The notes: generated by a model from the sequence alone, not told the origin. DNA of 19,721 bases from JAUVDZ01 sp042568205 (GCA_042568205.1 JBHPJE010000015.1:1-19721); one strand, 5' to 3'. Shown: positions 7,196 through 14,723, numbered from the stretch's first letter. Numbers and translations: made by a program.

Positions 7196-7806
7196 ATAAA
7201 TCCACGTTCTTTTAGAAATTCATAATCTGTTTGATTATCACGCTCATCAAAAAGTCTTTTTAGATAACGCGACATCATATCCACTTCAATATTAACCAAA
7301 TCTCCAACTTTTTTGAATCCTAAAGTTGTATTTTTAAGAGTGTGGGAGATAAGGCTTACTTTAAAGGTGTTTTTGCTTACTTCGGAGATTGTTAAACTGA
7401 TACCATCAACTGAAATTGATCCTTTAAGTGCAATATATTTTGAATATTCTTTAGGAAAAGCTATTTCAAATTCATCATTCTCTATTTTTGAAATCTTTCC
7501 AGTTGTATCGATGTGTCCTTGAACAAAATGTCCATTAATTTTATCTCCAACTGCTAATGGAGGTTCTAAGTTTACTTTGTCTTCTTGGGCCCATTTATTG
7601 ATATCTGTGATTTTGAGGGATTCGGGCATGTATTCAACAACAAATTCATTATTATTAGTTGAGATAACAGTTGAACAAACTCCATTTACACTAATTGAAT
7701 CATCAACTTCGAGTTTTTCGTCAGATATTATTGTTACAACTAACTTATCTCCTTCTTTTTTAAGAGATTTGATTGTTCCGAGTTCTTTTATGATTCCTGT
7801 GAACAT
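7192..7806 (-). CDS. ribE: Riboflavin synthase, alpha chain type
   Basis: RibE dismutates two ribityllumazine molecules to riboflavin and the pyrimidine that RibH re-uses. The 204-residue length and two tandem barrels fit the family. The start is the diagnostic MFTGII. Barrel one has SVNGVCSTV (family: GVCLTV, with Ser for Leu) and MPESLK, then NLEPPLAVGDKINGHFVQGHIDTTGKI links to barrel two, where SVDGISLTI, SLISHTLKNTTL and VGDLVNIEVDMMSRYL are seen. The linker PPLAVGDKINGH differs slightly from the usual RALRLGDRLGGH. It is the first gene of the predicted ribE-ribH-pgk operon. The upstream 141 bases contain no recognisable FMN riboswitch, so flavin control by that route is unlikely. Confidence 0.95.
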   Translation of the reverse strand: MFTGIIKELGTIKSLKKEGDKLVVTIISDEKLEVDDSISVNGVCSTVISTNNNEFVVEYMPESLKITDINKWAQEDKVNLEPPLAVGDKINGHFVQGHIDTTGKISKIENDEFEIAFPKEYSKYIALKGSISVDGISLTISEVSKNTFKVSLISHTLKNTTLGFKKVGDLVNIEVDMMSRYLKRLFDERDNQTDYEFLKERGFI

Positions 7807-7827
7807 GAAATTTTATTAAGCGAAATT

Positions 7828-7856
7828 ATTATTCTTGATTTTTCGCATAAATACAA
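7828..7856 (-). promoter_or_regulatory. Possible promoter of the ribE-ribH-pgk operon
   Basis: The minus strand has TTGTAT (7851-7856), 17 bases, and AATAAT (7828-7833), with predicted initiation around 7821 and a leader of about 15 bases before the ATG at 7806. The boxes are imperfect and the region is very AT-rich, so a chance match is possible. Confidence 0.4.
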
Positions 7857-7947
7857 GCAAAATGGCACGATTTTTTTTAGAAATATTTTAGAATATTTTA
7901 ATTTTATATTGATAAGCTTTGAATGATTTATTTTTAACCCTTTTATC

Positions 7948-8352
7948 ATGAGGAGTTTAAACAGAGTTACCCTGATTGGTAACCTTGCAGCTGATCCTGA
8001 AATGCGGGAGACAGCTTCAGGTAAAAAAGTAGCTAATTTTGCATTAGCTACAAATCGTCAATGGAAAAGCGACGATGGAAAGACAATTAGCGCAACTGAT
8101 TATCACAAAGTTGTTGCTTGGAAGCGTTTAGGAGAAATTTGTGGAGAGTATTTGAAAAAAGGAGCTGGAATTTATTTAGAAGGTTCTATTAAGAATCGCA
8201 GTTATGAAAGTAAAGAAGGAGAAAAAAAATATTTAACTGAAATTATCGCTAGAAATGTGAAATTTCTAAATCTTAAAAAGGATAAAGACGGAAATCCTAA
8301 AGCTTCTATTGATCCTGTTGATCCTGAAAATGAAGAAGAAACAGAAGAATAG
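7948..8352 (+). CDS. ssb: Single-stranded DNA-binding protein
   Basis: SSB coats single-stranded DNA in replication, repair and recombination. The 134-residue protein begins MRSLNRVTLIGNLAADPEMR, the standard OB-fold start, followed by ASGKKVANFALATN, aromatic residues in RQWKSDD and TDYHKVVAW, and a GIYLEGSIKNRSY...KYLTEIIARNVKFL segment; the OB fold spans about residues 1-112. The tail is short and acidic (DPVDPENEEETEE) but lacks the usual DDDIPF-like hydrophobic end that recruits partner proteins in many bacteria. No Shine-Dalgarno precedes the ATG. An intrinsic terminator follows 13 bases after the stop, so ssb is probably transcribed alone. I could not identify a convincing promoter in the AT-rich 7857-7947 region. 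Confidence 0.95.
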   Translation: MRSLNRVTLIGNLAADPEMRETASGKKVANFALATNRQWKSDDGKTISATDYHKVVAWKRLGEICGEYLKKGAGIYLEGSIKNRSYESKEGEKKYLTEIIARNVKFLNLKKDKDGNPKASIDPVDPENEEETEE

Positions 8353-8381
8353 TTGTTTTTTCAAGGTTAGTGACGTAATAT
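8353..8381 (+). promoter_or_regulatory. Possible promoter of the glycosyltransferase gene, overlapping the ssb terminator
   Basis: TTGTTT (8353-8358) is followed after 17 bases by TAATAT (8376-8381), which lies in the loop of the ssb terminator. Initiation would fall near 8388 in the right arm of the hairpin, so transcripts from it would not contain the whole stem. The leader would be about 17 bases before the GTG at 8405. The -10 is a weak match. Confidence 0.4.
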
Positions 8382-8404
8382 TTTTGCGTCACTAACTTAT
8401 TTTT
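8366..8404 (+). terminator. Rho-independent terminator after ssb
   Basis: A perfect 10-bp stem, GTTAGTGACG (8366-8375) with CGTCACTAAC (8387-8396), closes an 11-base AT-rich loop and is followed by the T-rich tract TTATTTTT (8397-8404). It lies 13 bases after the ssb stop. It is the clearest terminator in the window. The next gene's start codon begins directly at the end of the T tract. Confidence 0.85.
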
Positions 8405-9328
8405 GTGGAAGTTTCAGTTGTTATTCCAACTTATAACCGGGCAGATACTTTAAGAGAGTGTTTAGAGCTACTTGTAGGTCAAAAGTTTGTTAAAGATGAG
8501 TATGAAATAGTTGTTGTTGATGATGGAAGCACTGACTCGACAGCTGATGTTGTCAAAATTGCACAAAAATCCTCGAAAATTCCAATCAAATACCTTTATC
8601 AAAAGAATCAGGGGCAGGGGATTGCACGCAATTATGGAATCAAACATGCCCATGGCAAAATAATCATATTAGTTGGTGATGATATCTTGGTAAAACGTGA
8701 TTTTATTAGTGAACATATTAAATTTCACAGAAAACATAAGAATGAGAATGAAGCAGTGCTTGGCTTTATTGGGTGGGATCCTCGATTAGAGATAAATCCA
8801 TTTATGGAATGGCTCACTAATGGATCTTCTGTTATGGGAAAATTTGGAGGACATCAATTTGCTTTTGAAAAATTAAAAGGAAAGAAATTTGCGAATTATA
8901 ATTTTTTTTATACTTCAAATATTTCAATTAAACGTTCTTTATTAATGCGAAATCCATTTGATACTCGTTTTAGTTCTTATGGCTGGGAAGACATTGAACT
9001 TGGATATCGATTAACTAAAAAAGAAGGCTTAAAACTACATTATAATCCCAAGGCAGTTGCTTATCATTTTCATCCAATGGATGAACAAGGATTAGCAAAC
9101 AGAATGAGAAACATAGGGAAATCTGCGCATTTAATTCATCGAAAGTATCCTGAGCTTAAAAAAGTACCTTCTAAATTAAAACAATCTATTTTTGCCTTAC
9201 TTTCACATCCGATTTCTATTTGGATATTAAAAAAACTGCGTGAATTATCAAATGATAAGTACTACACGCTTTATTATTACGCTTTATCTAAAAAATACTT
9301 TCTTGAAGGCTTGAGAGAAGGGCATTAA
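8405..9328 (+). CDS. Family 2 glycosyltransferase
   Basis: This 307-residue protein has a GT-A fold of GT2 type: VSVVIPTYNRADTLRECL (residues 3-20), the nucleotide-binding VVDDGSTD (37-44), QGIARNYGI (71-79), the metal-binding GDD (91-93), and the WEDIELGYRL acceptor/base motif (194-203), followed by H221 and H223 in YHFHP. There is no membrane helix, so it is cytosolic or peripheral and should transfer a sugar from a nucleotide donor to a surface glycan or lipid; the substrate cannot be told. The start is GTG at 8405, chosen because no in-frame ATG precedes the catalytic domain; it abuts the ssb terminator. The stop shares TTAA (9325-9328) with the convergent acidic-protein gene. An O-antigen ligase-like gene lies nearby at 11290. 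Confidence 0.88.
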   Translation: MEVSVVIPTYNRADTLRECLELLVGQKFVKDEYEIVVVDDGSTDSTADVVKIAQKSSKIPIKYLYQKNQGQGIARNYGIKHAHGKIIILVGDDILVKRDFISEHIKFHRKHKNENEAVLGFIGWDPRLEINPFMEWLTNGSSVMGKFGGHQFAFEKLKGKKFANYNFFYTSNISIKRSLLMRNPFDTRFSSYGWEDIELGYRLTKKEGLKLHYNPKAVAYHFHPMDEQGLANRMRNIGKSAHLIHRKYPELKKVPSKLKQSIFALLSHPISIWILKKLRELSNDKYYTLYYYALSKKYFLEGLREGH

Positions 9329-9744
9329 GCTCTTGGCGCACCACTTTCTTCTTCAAATCTTTCTTCGTCTGTTGGTAATGCAGGTTGAACTTCAGGTTCT
9401 TCTTCTGTAGCTGCAGCTTCAGGAACACCTAAATCATATGTGCCTTCAGTTTCTGCACCAGTGAATTCAGGTTCTTCAGCAGGTAATTCAAATTGATCTT
9501 CAGTTTCTGCTTCCATTCCTTCAGCACCATACATTGGAGGCTGCATTTCTTCTTGTTCTGGAATATTATAATCAGCCATTTCTTGAGCTTCTAATACACC
9601 CATTTCACGACTATTAAAATCTTGCTGTAATTCAGCAATATTTCCCTGAATTTCTTCTTGTTCTTCAGGATTTTGCCCTTGCATATAGTCAAGCTGGGCT
9701 TGCATGCCTTCTTGATCTTCATAATTATCTGGAGTTTCTGCCAT
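9325..9744 (-). CDS. Lysine-free, extremely acidic hypothetical protein
   Basis: I do not recognise this 139-residue protein. By my count it has 34 Glu and 8 Asp against 3 Arg and no Lys, remarkable in an AT-rich genome whose other proteins are full of lysine. It is also rich in Gln, Pro, Met and Ala, has no cysteine, no signal peptide and no membrane segment. The N-terminal part (about 1-60) is Gln/Glu-rich and may be helical; the rest has Pro-rich and repeated GAE/AETE segments and is probably disordered. Such polyanionic proteins can bind cations or basic partners, but no function can be assigned. It has its own promoter, and its stop overlaps the glycosyltransferase stop by 4 bp. The start ATG at 9744 lacks a Shine-Dalgarno. 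Confidence 0.65.
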   Translation of the reverse strand: MAETPDNYEDQEGMQAQLDYMQGQNPEEQEEIQGNIAELQQDFNSREMGVLEAQEMADYNIPEQEEMQPPMYGAEGMEAETEDQFELPAEEPEFTGAETEGTYDLGVPEAAATEEEPEVQPALPTDEERFEEESGAPRA

Positions 9745-9775
9745 GATATTTATTTTTATTTATATTTTCATCTAC

Positions 9776-9804
9776 ATTATACTATAAAAAAGCCTAATTT
9801 GCAA
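9776..9804 (-). promoter_or_regulatory. Promoter of the acidic-protein gene
   Basis: The minus strand carries TTGCAA (9799-9804), 17 bases, and a perfect TATAAT (9776-9781). Initiation is expected near 9769, with a leader of about 25 bases. Its -35 box lies one base from the -35 box of the divergent promoter at 9806-9834. Confidence 0.65.
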
Positions 9805-9805
9805 T

Positions 9806-9834
9806 TTGTTTAAGCGGGGATTTTGTAGTATAAT
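9806..9834 (+). promoter_or_regulatory. Promoter of the solute-binding protein gene
   Basis: TTGTTT (9806-9811) is followed after 17 bases by a perfect TATAAT (9829-9834). Initiation is expected around 9841, giving a leader of about 17 bases before the ATG at 9858. It is back-to-back with the acidic-protein promoter. Confidence 0.68.
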
Positions 9835-9857
9835 ATATTAATGAAATAAAACTTTAT

Positions 9858-11315
9858 ATGAACAGACAAACATTACTAATTATCGGCGGATCAGTTGTAG
9901 GTGTAGTTTTCCTGTTTATGATTGCTTTTGCAGCCGGGTGCTTTAGAACAAAGACATATACACCTGGAAAAAGCAATGATCAGGTAGAATTAGCTTATTA
10001 CAAGTTATTTGATGATTCTGATGTGATTGAGCCTTTAATTCAGCAATACAGAGCTGATAACGTGAATGTTAAGATTAATTATCGTCAATTTACTGATCCT
10101 GAAGAGTATTATAATTTAATTTTAAATGAATTAGCAGAAGGTGAAGGTCCAGATATCTTTTCTGTTCCAAATACCTGGCTTGTAAAGAACTATAAAAAAA
10201 TCTCACCTGCTCCTGGAGGGGGGATTCCTCCTGCAGCATTTGAAGATACTTATGTCTCAGTAGCTTATGACGATGTTGTAAGAGTTAATCCCGAAACTGG
10301 GGCTAATCAGGTTTATGCACTGCCAATGACTGTTGATACACTCGCACTTTATTATAATAAAGATCATTTTGAAGATGCTATCCCTGAAAGAGGAAAACCT
10401 TCAGCAACATGGGAGGGCATCAAAGAAGATGTATTTAAATTAACAAAGAAAGATCAAAGTTTTGAAAGATTTGAAGTTGCAGGTGCAGCTTTAGGCTTTG
10501 CTGACAATGTTTCTCGTGCGACTGATATTATTTATCTGTTAATTATTCAAAGTGGAGGAAAATTTTACGATGAAGCTTTTCAAAAAGCAATATTTGCTAC
10601 TCAGCAAGGCGTAAGTGAAGAAGGTACCTCAATTAGTCCTGGGCGTGATGCCTTAGAGCTTTATACAAGCTTTGCAAATCCTAAAAATAAAAACTATTCT
10701 TGGAATGCATATCTTGCTTCATCAGATTCAGATGAAAAAGAAATTGGGACATTTGCTAGAGGTAAAGTTTCAATGATTATTGGATATTCTTACATGTATC
10801 AACAAATTGTGGATGAAATTAATGAATTAAAAGGTAAAGGTATTTCAACGATTGATGCTGATAGTATAAGAATAGCAACAATTCCTCAGATGAAAGATCC
10901 TACTCAATCAAGCGAAAAACGTGATGCATATGCAAATTATTTTGTTGAAACTGTTGCAAGAACTTCAGAAAATCCAGAATGGGCATGGGATTTCTTATTA
11001 TTTGCAACTTCAAAAGAATCACTTGCACATTACAATGAAAAAACTCACAAACCAACAAGTCGAAGAGACATGATTGAAGATCAAAAGAATGATCCAATAT
11101 ACGGAGTATTTGCTGAACAAATAGGATTTGCTGAAAGTCTTCCTATTTATGATGAAGTTACATTTGAAAAATCTATTATAAAAGCAATTAATGCAGTTTT
11201 AGCTACAAAGAGCCCTCAGGATGCAATCAAGATTGCACAAGATGAAATAAATGCTATATTGCCTATTGGTGGAATTTACCCAATAGTCAATGCTCCAGAA
11301 GAAACTGAAGAATAA
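9858..11315 (+). CDS. Family 1 extracellular solute-binding protein (ABC-type), membrane or lipid anchored
   Basis: This 485-residue protein starts with a short basic end and a hydrophobic segment (about residues 6-27) ending in AFAAGC, so C28 could be a lipidated cysteine although the lipobox is not canonical; a simple membrane anchor is the alternative. The mature part looks like the SBP_bac_1 fold: VELAYYKLFDDSDVIEPLIQQY, then EGEGPDIFSVPNTWLV (hinge region), LPMTVDTLALYYNKDHF, a central helical part, and GKVSMIIGYSYMYQQI, as in sugar or oligosaccharide binding proteins. It should capture a substrate outside the cytoplasmic membrane, but no permease or ATPase is encoded nearby. It has its own promoter. 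The stop overlaps the next gene's predicted start by 26 bp, and a terminator-like hairpin follows at 11344. Confidence 0.82.
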   Translation: MNRQTLLIIGGSVVGVVFLFMIAFAAGCFRTKTYTPGKSNDQVELAYYKLFDDSDVIEPLIQQYRADNVNVKINYRQFTDPEEYYNLILNELAEGEGPDIFSVPNTWLVKNYKKISPAPGGGIPPAAFEDTYVSVAYDDVVRVNPETGANQVYALPMTVDTLALYYNKDHFEDAIPERGKPSATWEGIKEDVFKLTKKDQSFERFEVAGAALGFADNVSRATDIIYLLIIQSGGKFYDEAFQKAIFATQQGVSEEGTSISPGRDALELYTSFANPKNKNYSWNAYLASSDSDEKEIGTFARGKVSMIIGYSYMYQQIVDEINELKGKGISTIDADSIRIATIPQMKDPTQSSEKRDAYANYFVETVARTSENPEWAWDFLLFATSKESLAHYNEKTHKPTSRRDMIEDQKNDPIYGVFAEQIGFAESLPIYDEVTFEKSIIKAINAVLATKSPQDAIKIAQDEINAILPIGGIYPIVNAPEETEE

Positions 11316-12627
11316 ATTATTTGCAAAGGTACGTGAGATAACCCCGCTTAAATTAAGCAGGTTTTTTATTTATGCATTTATTTTGTTTCTGCCTTTTCAG
11401 ATAAATGTTGTTACTTATACAACTTTCACATTTGATGGAGGGAATTTTAATCCATTTACTTCGGTCTTTATTTACTTGACTGACTTTTTGTTTTTATTTG
11501 CTTTTATATTTTGGGCGGGTTCTATTTTTACTCGAGAATATAAAGAAAAAATTACATATGGAAATCCAATAGTTTTTCTTTTGTTTTTTATTTTCCTGAT
11601 AGTAGCCGAAGTTTCTGTTTTATTTGCCTATGACCAGTTTTTGGCTTTTAGCCTTGTGATTCGGTTGTTTGAATTTATGTTAGTTTACTTCTTTTTGATA
11701 AATAAAGTCGTGCGATTGGAGACTTTGATAAACTTCTTTTTGATTTCAGTTGTATTTCAGGCAGTTGTCGCAATTCTTCAGTATATTTTTCAAAGTTCTA
11801 TTGGTTTAGGATTTTTAGGTGAATCAACAATTGGTCCTGAAGTAGAAGGAGTTGCAAAGATTGATGTAGGGGATGAAAAAGTTATGCGTGCTTACGGGAC
11901 TTTGCCTCATCCAAATATATTAGCTGGATATTTATTAACTGGAATTATTTTAACTTTCCATAAGTTAAAGACTAAAGTGCACTTTGCTTTGCCAGTTTTA
12001 ATTACTTTAGTTGCTGCATTTATTCTGGCGTTTAGTAGGGGAGCGTTCTTAGCGATTTTAGTTGCTGCTTTGATTTATTATTCGATTAAAGATACAAAAT
12101 TATCTTTTAAATATTTGATTTTAATTGCAGTCGGTTTATTTTTTATGATTGTTCTGTTTAATTTGGAGCAAACTTTTTTTAGTAGAATGATTTTCTCTGA
12201 TGCAGCGAGTTTTAATGAAAGAGTTATGTATTTCAATATTAGCAAGTACATGATGTATTTGAATCCTTTTGGGATTGGAATCGGGAACTTCACCTTGGCC
12301 TTACCTGAATATACAGCTTTGAATTTGGCTCCATGGCAGTTTCAGCCGGTTCATAATGCATATATGTTAGTTATGAATGAGCTCGGTATTCACGGTGCAG
12401 TTATATTTTTAGGAATTTTTGGAACTTTTGCTGTTAGTTTATTTAAGAAAATGAAAAAATCTATAAAATCAGAAAAAGTTTTAGGAGCTTTATTAATTGC
12501 AGCCTTAGTTGGAATTTTTGTAGTTGGATTATTTGATCACTATACCTTCAGTTTATATCCAGGACTAGGATTGTTATTTATAATTTTTTCAATTTCAGGA
12601 AAATATTTCTCTAAAGAAATCTATTAA
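11290..12627 (+). CDS. O-antigen ligase/polymerase-like (Wzy/WaaL) membrane protein
   Basis: This 445-residue protein is very hydrophobic, with about ten membrane segments beginning near residue 25. Hallmarks of the O-antigen ligase (Wzy_C) family are RAYGTLPHPNILAGYLL in the middle, AFSRGAFLAILVAALIYY in a following helix, and the periplasmic-loop region with PFGIGIGNFTLALPEY and VHNAYMLVMNELGIHGAVIF. These proteins ligate or polymerise undecaprenyl-linked glycans at the outer face of the membrane, and the histidine in HNAYML is typical of the active loop. The nearby GT2 gene fits a surface-glycan role. The start at 11290 overlaps the preceding gene by 26 bp; there is no good internal start before the first membrane helix, but a terminator-like hairpin lies at codons 19-26. 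Confidence 0.83.
   Translation: MLQKKLKNKLFAKVREITPLKLSRFFIYAFILFLPFQINVVTYTTFTFDGGNFNPFTSVFIYLTDFLFLFAFIFWAGSIFTREYKEKITYGNPIVFLLFFIFLIVAEVSVLFAYDQFLAFSLVIRLFEFMLVYFFLINKVVRLETLINFFLISVVFQAVVAILQYIFQSSIGLGFLGESTIGPEVEGVAKIDVGDEKVMRAYGTLPHPNILAGYLLTGIILTFHKLKTKVHFALPVLITLVAAFILAFSRGAFLAILVAALIYYSIKDTKLSFKYLILIAVGLFFMIVLFNLEQTFFSRMIFSDAASFNERVMYFNISKYMMYLNPFGIGIGNFTLALPEYTALNLAPWQFQPVHNAYMLVMNELGIHGAVIFLGIFGTFAVSLFKKMKKSIKSEKVLGALLIAALVGIFVVGLFDHYTFSLYPGLGLLFIIFSISGKYFSKEIY
11344..11367 (+). terminator. Terminator-like hairpin inside the start of the O-antigen ligase-like gene
   Basis: CCGCTTA (11344-11350) can pair with TAAGC plus GG (11354-11358 and 11360-11361) with one bulged A at 11359 and a three-base loop, followed directly by six T residues (11362-11367). 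It lies 29 bases after the solute-binding protein stop. It could end that gene's transcript or act as an attenuator for the downstream gene, whose reading frame passes through it; chance is possible. Confidence 0.45.
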
Positions 12628-12634
12628 TTTTTAC

Positions 12635-12663
12635 TTGTTTTTTTAAATATGAAATATTAAAAT
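12635..12663 (+). promoter_or_regulatory. Promoter of the radical SAM gene
   Basis: TTGTTT (12635-12640), a 17-base spacer and TAAAAT (12658-12663) form a good sigma70-type promoter. Initiation near 12670 gives a leader of about 20 bases before the ATG at 12690, and makes this gene independent of the preceding one. Confidence 0.58.
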
Positions 12664-12689
12664 AATTTCCAGTTTCTTAAACTTTATAA

Positions 12690-14723
12690 ATGGAACGGTT
12701 CCAAAATTTAATACGGTTTCCTGAACTTCCTGAAATTAAATTCCCAACATTACCTGATCAAAGAGAAATTATTAAATTCTGCCTTGTAAAGGGCTTTAAT
12801 AATCCATTAGTACAGAAAGTAGGTGATTTTATTATTGAAAATGGTCGACTTGGACAACTTAGAGATATTCTTATCCCTTATTTTGAAGCTTCAGAAGCAA
12901 TCAGGGGTAGAATTTATGAAACTGCTAAAAGTTATGGGATTATACCCAAAAAAGAAATAAATTTGAGATCTCCAGCTAGAATTGAAAATCCAAAAGCAGT
13001 AAGTTTTAAAGATAAATTTAAATCTGAACACCATTCTGAATCTTCAAAAGAACTACCTGCTCAATTAGATATCCTACTATGTACCCCCTCGAGATATCGC
13101 AATGATCACAATTCTAATAAAGTTAATAGGTATGCAGCAGCTTTTATGCCAGCTGGAGCCATCCCTGTAATTGAAGCTGCAACACCTAGCGAAATTGACG
13201 GAGTCAAAGTTAAAATAGGGGAATTTGATGATAAGGTTGGAGATGGAATTCAAATATCTGAAATTGTAGAACACGCACTTAAAAATCCTGATCATAAAAC
13301 TGTAGTTTGTTTAACTAATGTTCAAACAAATCAATTTACTCGTGCATATGATTTGGCAATTCAATTAAGAGCTGTTGCTTTAAAACTCAATTTAAATTTA
13401 GAAATATTAATAGGAGGCCCACATATAAGAACTCACGAACCGTCAGTTTTAGACCTTCAAGAACTTAGGATAGTACCTGTGCAAGGAGAAATTGAAGAAG
13501 GCAGATTTTCAGAAATTTTAGCTGATATATTACACGAAGAGACAAAGCAAAAATATAATTACCCTTTAGTTGAAAATATTTCTGATGTGCCCTTGCCTAA
13601 ACCAACTACTCTTAATGGTTATGTATCTTACATGATAACACTTCAAATTTCACGAGGTTGCCCACATAAATGTCGTTTTTGTTCAACTATTGGTTTTGAT
13701 GGTAGAAGAATGAGATACAAATCTGTAGAAGAAGCTGAACTTGTTTATAGGGCAGCAATTGATGAAGGAATTAAGACTATTTTTATAACTGATGATAATT
13801 TTTTTAGGAATAAAAATAGCAGGGCTATTCTTGAAATGATGGCAAGGGTAAGAAAAGAAAAAGGAACTGATATTAATATAATGTTTCAATCAGATTTGAA
13901 GGTAGTTAAAAATGGTAAAATTGATACAGAATTCATGGATTTATGTCAGGAGGCAGGTGTTTATATGATTTTCTTTGGTCAGGAAAGTTTTGATCCTAAA
14001 GTTTTAATGGAGCAAATGGATAAAAAGCAAAATATAATTCATATTGCTAAACATTTAGGAAAAAAAATAGATGAAGTTACTGAAGAAGATGTTTTTAATT
14101 ATACTAAAATGATAATTGCAGAGTGGCAAAAAAGGGGCGTAGCAGTTAATTATACTTGTATTGTAGGAATGAAAGGGGACAAACCAGGATGTGGAGAAGA
14201 AATTGCCCAAAGAGCTCAAAGGTTGGGTGCAGATATCGTCACTCCTTTTATTTACACGCTTTTGCCAGGTTCTGCTGATTATGAAGACTATGTGAATTCT
14301 CCAAATGCAATTCAAACCAGAGAAAAAGTAGGTATGAGATTAGTTGATCTTAAGTTTAATAATGCTGATAGTAAAAATGCTAATGTTGAATTTGAAGACG
14401 GTCTTACAAAAGATCAACAAGTTGAAGAATTTTTTAAAGTATTAAAAATATTTTTTAAAGTAAACAGAGTTAAAAAACACTGGAATCCAAGTGTTATTGC
14501 TTACTATTTATTCCACTGTCTTTCTGCTTCATTAAATGAACACCCAATGGCTGCTGGAATATGGAGAAAAGAAAATGTTGAAAGAGAACTTTCAGATACG
14601 AAAAGAAGGAAACTGGAAAATTTTATTAAAGCTAATACCCCCACAACAGTAAAGGAAGATTATCTTTTTATTGCTCACCCAGCATTAATTCAAAATAATC
14701 CAGAACATGAAGAAGCTATTTAA
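12690..14723 (+). CDS. B12-binding-domain-type radical SAM protein
   Basis: This protein of 677 residues has three parts. Residues 1-120 are unrecognised. Residues about 125-280 resemble the cobalamin-binding Rossmann domain of B12-radical SAM enzymes, with TVVCLTNVQTNQFTRAYDLAI, the EILIGGPHIRTHEPS segment and VPVQGEIEEGRFSEIL, but the B12 lower-ligand DxHxxG motif is not present. The radical SAM core follows: QISRGCPHKCRFC with C324, C328 and C331 as the CxxxCxxC [4Fe-4S] ligands, FITDDNFFR, and FFGQESFDP. The last 110 residues are a helical C-terminal region. The reaction cannot be predicted; relatives methylate, rearrange or modify varied substrates. It has its own promoter, and its stop overlaps the convergent fmt stop by 4 bp (TTAA). 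Confidence 0.87.
   Translation: MERFQNLIRFPELPEIKFPTLPDQREIIKFCLVKGFNNPLVQKVGDFIIENGRLGQLRDILIPYFEASEAIRGRIYETAKSYGIIPKKEINLRSPARIENPKAVSFKDKFKSEHHSESSKELPAQLDILLCTPSRYRNDHNSNKVNRYAAAFMPAGAIPVIEAATPSEIDGVKVKIGEFDDKVGDGIQISEIVEHALKNPDHKTVVCLTNVQTNQFTRAYDLAIQLRAVALKLNLNLEILIGGPHIRTHEPSVLDLQELRIVPVQGEIEEGRFSEILADILHEETKQKYNYPLVENISDVPLPKPTTLNGYVSYMITLQISRGCPHKCRFCSTIGFDGRRMRYKSVEEAELVYRAAIDEGIKTIFITDDNFFRNKNSRAILEMMARVRKEKGTDINIMFQSDLKVVKNGKIDTEFMDLCQEAGVYMIFFGQESFDPKVLMEQMDKKQNIIHIAKHLGKKIDEVTEEDVFNYTKMIIAEWQKRGVAVNYTCIVGMKGDKPGCGEEIAQRAQRLGADIVTPFIYTLLPGSADYEDYVNSPNAIQTREKVGMRLVDLKFNNADSKNANVEFEDGLTKDQQVEEFFKVLKIFFKVNRVKKHWNPSVIAYYLFHCLSASLNEHPMAAGIWRKENVERELSDTKRRKLENFIKANTPTTVKEDYLFIAHPALIQNNPEHEEAI

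Noticed and set aside
7807..7947. FMN riboswitch upstream of ribE
   Set aside because: Neither strand shows the conserved GC-rich multi-helix core expected of an FMN element; the region is almost all A and T.
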